Of a stretch of DNA of 64,000 bases, positions 63,029 through 64,000 are shown piece by piece. The stretch is from the NCBI GenBank assembly GCA_947053345.1, contig CAMRSM010000018.1, forward strand, positions 19,974 to 83,973, in the 5' to 3' direction. The notes beneath the pieces are model-generated. The model did no database searches, had not been told where the DNA came from, and saw nothing but the letters and a program-made list of their open reading frames with translations. This DNA comes from an uncultured Lachnospiraceae bacterium (GTDB lineage Bacteria > Bacillota > Clostridia > Lachnospirales > Lachnospiraceae). Within the stretch, counting starts at the first letter, position 1, and each line of letters opens with the position of its first letter. The translations under genes were made by a program, and so were the position numbers.

Positions 63029-63110
63029 ACGGGGATTTTGCCCTCTGTACCAGATTCCCGTCTCCCTGCTCCGCAAGGAGGAAATCTGGTACAGAGGGCA
63101 AAATCCCCGT
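63029..63110. repeat. Perfect 28-bp inverted repeat
   Basis: The arms at 63029-63056 and 63083-63110 (ACGGGGATTTTGCCCTCTGT and onwards, and its complement) are perfect, with a 26-nt loop that itself contains a CTCC/GGAG stem. It lies between the HTH gene and the right repeat. It is a candidate single-strand origin or other structural signal. Confidence 0.8.
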
Positions 63111-63277
63111 TCCGATTGGCGGCGACCATTACCCGTATGGTAAAGGTCGCCCGGAGGGTCCCACCCTTGCCGCCTACACTATCTGCCGTTTTTGATTCCC
63201 TGCGATGGATGGGCATTCATAAACAGCAGCGTATAGACGCTGCTAATCACGCTGGCAGTAAAATCCCGGAAACCAAG
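63111..63277. other. Non-coding right part of the replicon with small hairpins
   Basis: Holds GGCGACC/GGTCGCC (63119-63154 region) and GCAGCGT/ACGCTGC (63227-63244) hairpins. No gene is supported; the 67-aa ORF across the large inverted repeat has no RBS. Confidence 0.5.
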
Positions 63278-63545
63278 CTCTTAATCAGGGTGTCCAGGGT
63301 TCGAGCCCCTGATCGCGCATGGAAAGTACCAGTTTTGGGGGATTGCCCCCCGGGGCAGGTGCTTTTTTTTGCTTGTGGGGGGATAGCCTTTCCAGTACAT
63401 TTATGAAGATGATTTTGTTCTGGAAGGACGGTTTCAGGACAAAATAAAGATGCCTGCAAAGCCAGTAACCAAAGGCTTCCGCGCATGTTTTACACTGTAG
63501 GTTCAGACCACGTATTACAGGAACGTGGTGTACCATGGGCAGGAC
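63278..63545 (+). repeat. Right direct repeat (attR-like) of the tRNA-Lys element
   Basis: Second copy of the tRNA-Lys 3' half, its terminator and about 190 bp of downstream sequence. The upstream base context (AACCAAG) differs from the tRNA, so only the left copy yields a whole tRNA. Confidence 0.9.
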
Positions 63546-64000
63546 AGCTTTTCCCGCAGCTCCCGGCAACGACCAGAAAACCAGGAGGGGGTACAGCGGT
63601 AAACCGCCGCACCCCCTCCTACGCATCAGGGATGCTCCGTGGGAAGGGGTTCCCTCCCGGGGTATTGCGGGCTGGGTTTCCATGCTCCGCAAATGGGGCG
63701 GGGACAGCAAAAAACTGCAGACCCAGAAAAAGGCGGGCGGTATTACGCCGAAGGGGCACGCTTTCGGGGGCGGGACAATGGCAGAAAACCCAGGAGCGCG
63801 CACACCAGGAAATCTTAGGTTTGTCCCAACAGGGAGGGCATGGGCAACTTCTCCGCGCTACCGCTTGTCAATACACTGGTTCGCTGCGCCACGACAAACG
63901 CATGAATCCTTCCGTCCTCTTCAACCGATCCGGCACCTGTTTTAAAAAGATAATACTTCTTCCAAATATTTTATCGGACGAAGGCTGATTACGAATCGTT
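63546..64000. other. Sequence right of the element, diverged copy of its left end
   Basis: Contains a strong hairpin AGGAGGGGGT/ACCCCCTCCT (63583-63620) and, from about 63755 to 63885, a diverged copy of 61220-61361. ORFs in several frames lack RBS and are not called. A second related element may begin here. Confidence 0.5.

Larger units (their letters stand above)
60814..63545. mobile_element. Small rolling-circle replicon integrated at tRNA-Lys
   Basis: The two direct repeats enclose about 2.2 kb of unique DNA with a Rep_2-type replication gene, a pMV158-like nick-site hairpin, a small ORF, a divergent Cro/C1-type regulator and a 28-bp perfect inverted repeat. The period is 2464 bp. No integrase or mobilisation gene is present. 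The boundary in the anticodon loop suggests tRNA-directed site-specific integration, but the length of the repeat is unusual. Confidence 0.8.

Noticed and set aside
63013-63216. 67-aa minus-strand ORF over the 28-bp inverted repeat
   Set aside because: It reads through the hairpin arms and has no RBS; DNA structure explains the conservation better.

Overview
The window carries a chromosomal replication-origin region from a Firmicute, most likely a Lachnospiraceae member (Clostridium cluster XIVa). The evidence is the gene order gyrA-gyrB-recF-yaaA-dnaN-dnaA | rpmH-rnpA-yidD-yidC-jag-mnmE-mnmG-rsmG-parA-parB, DUF4446 and DUF3881 genes just after parB, parS sites of the TGTTTCACGTGAAACA type, and strong AGGAGG ribosome binding sites with frequent TTG/GTG starts. 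The assignment is inference from gene content; no 16S gene is present.

Layout. (1) 1-10361: the right end of a phage-like mobile element, all genes on the minus strand, ending at the 3' end of a tRNA-Ser(GCT) gene. It holds a VRR-NUC nuclease, an HD-domain protein, a C-type-lectin/FGE-fold protein that looks like the variable target of a diversity-generating retroelement (DGR), a radical SAM protein, a C5-cytosine methyltransferase, two DUF2786 paralogues, an ASCH protein, an HUH replication initiator with iteron-like repeats, an XF1762-type protein and a small HTH protein. No integrase, reverse transcriptase or DGR template repeat lies inside the window. (2) 10.9-20.8 kb: dusB, a 1374-aa BspA-type leucine-rich-repeat protein and an Fe-S aldo/keto reductase in one run, then an ABC half-transporter divergent from a WYL regulator, and a GNAT gene. 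(3) 20.8-26.3 kb: the two subunits of a class I fumarase, separated by about 4 kb holding an ABC exporter pair and orphan ORFs. (4) 26.4-47.1 kb: the origin and chromosome partition locus, with DnaA boxes on both sides of dnaA and three parS sites. (5) 47.4-60.7 kb: accessory genes, including tRNA-Arg(CCT), a lipoprotein, a membrane coiled-coil protein, gene remnants, a D,D-carboxypeptidase, araD/araR, a response regulator, an M56 (BlaR1-like) peptidase without a BlaI partner, and a frameshifted macrodomain-sirtuin pair. (6) 60.8-64 kb: tRNA-Lys(CTT), followed by a small rolling-circle replicon of pMV158 type lying between two ~267-bp direct repeats that start in the tRNA anticodon loop.

How the genes work together. 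The central block couples initiation (DnaA, DnaN, RecF, gyrase), tRNA and ribosome maturation (RnpA, MnmE/MnmG, RsmG), membrane protein insertion (YidC, YidD, Jag) and origin segregation (ParA/ParB/parS). The two ends are tRNA-anchored mobile elements, one of phage type and one of RCR-plasmid type.

Most interesting signals: the DGR target with a downstream hairpin whose loop fits GRNA; the integrase-less RCR replicon at tRNA-Lys with a recognisable pMV158-like nick site; a ~102-bp structured repeat present twice with a covarying hairpin pair; an alternative-frame ORF inside the methyltransferase; and the split fumarase operon. All calls were made by eye; no database search was run.
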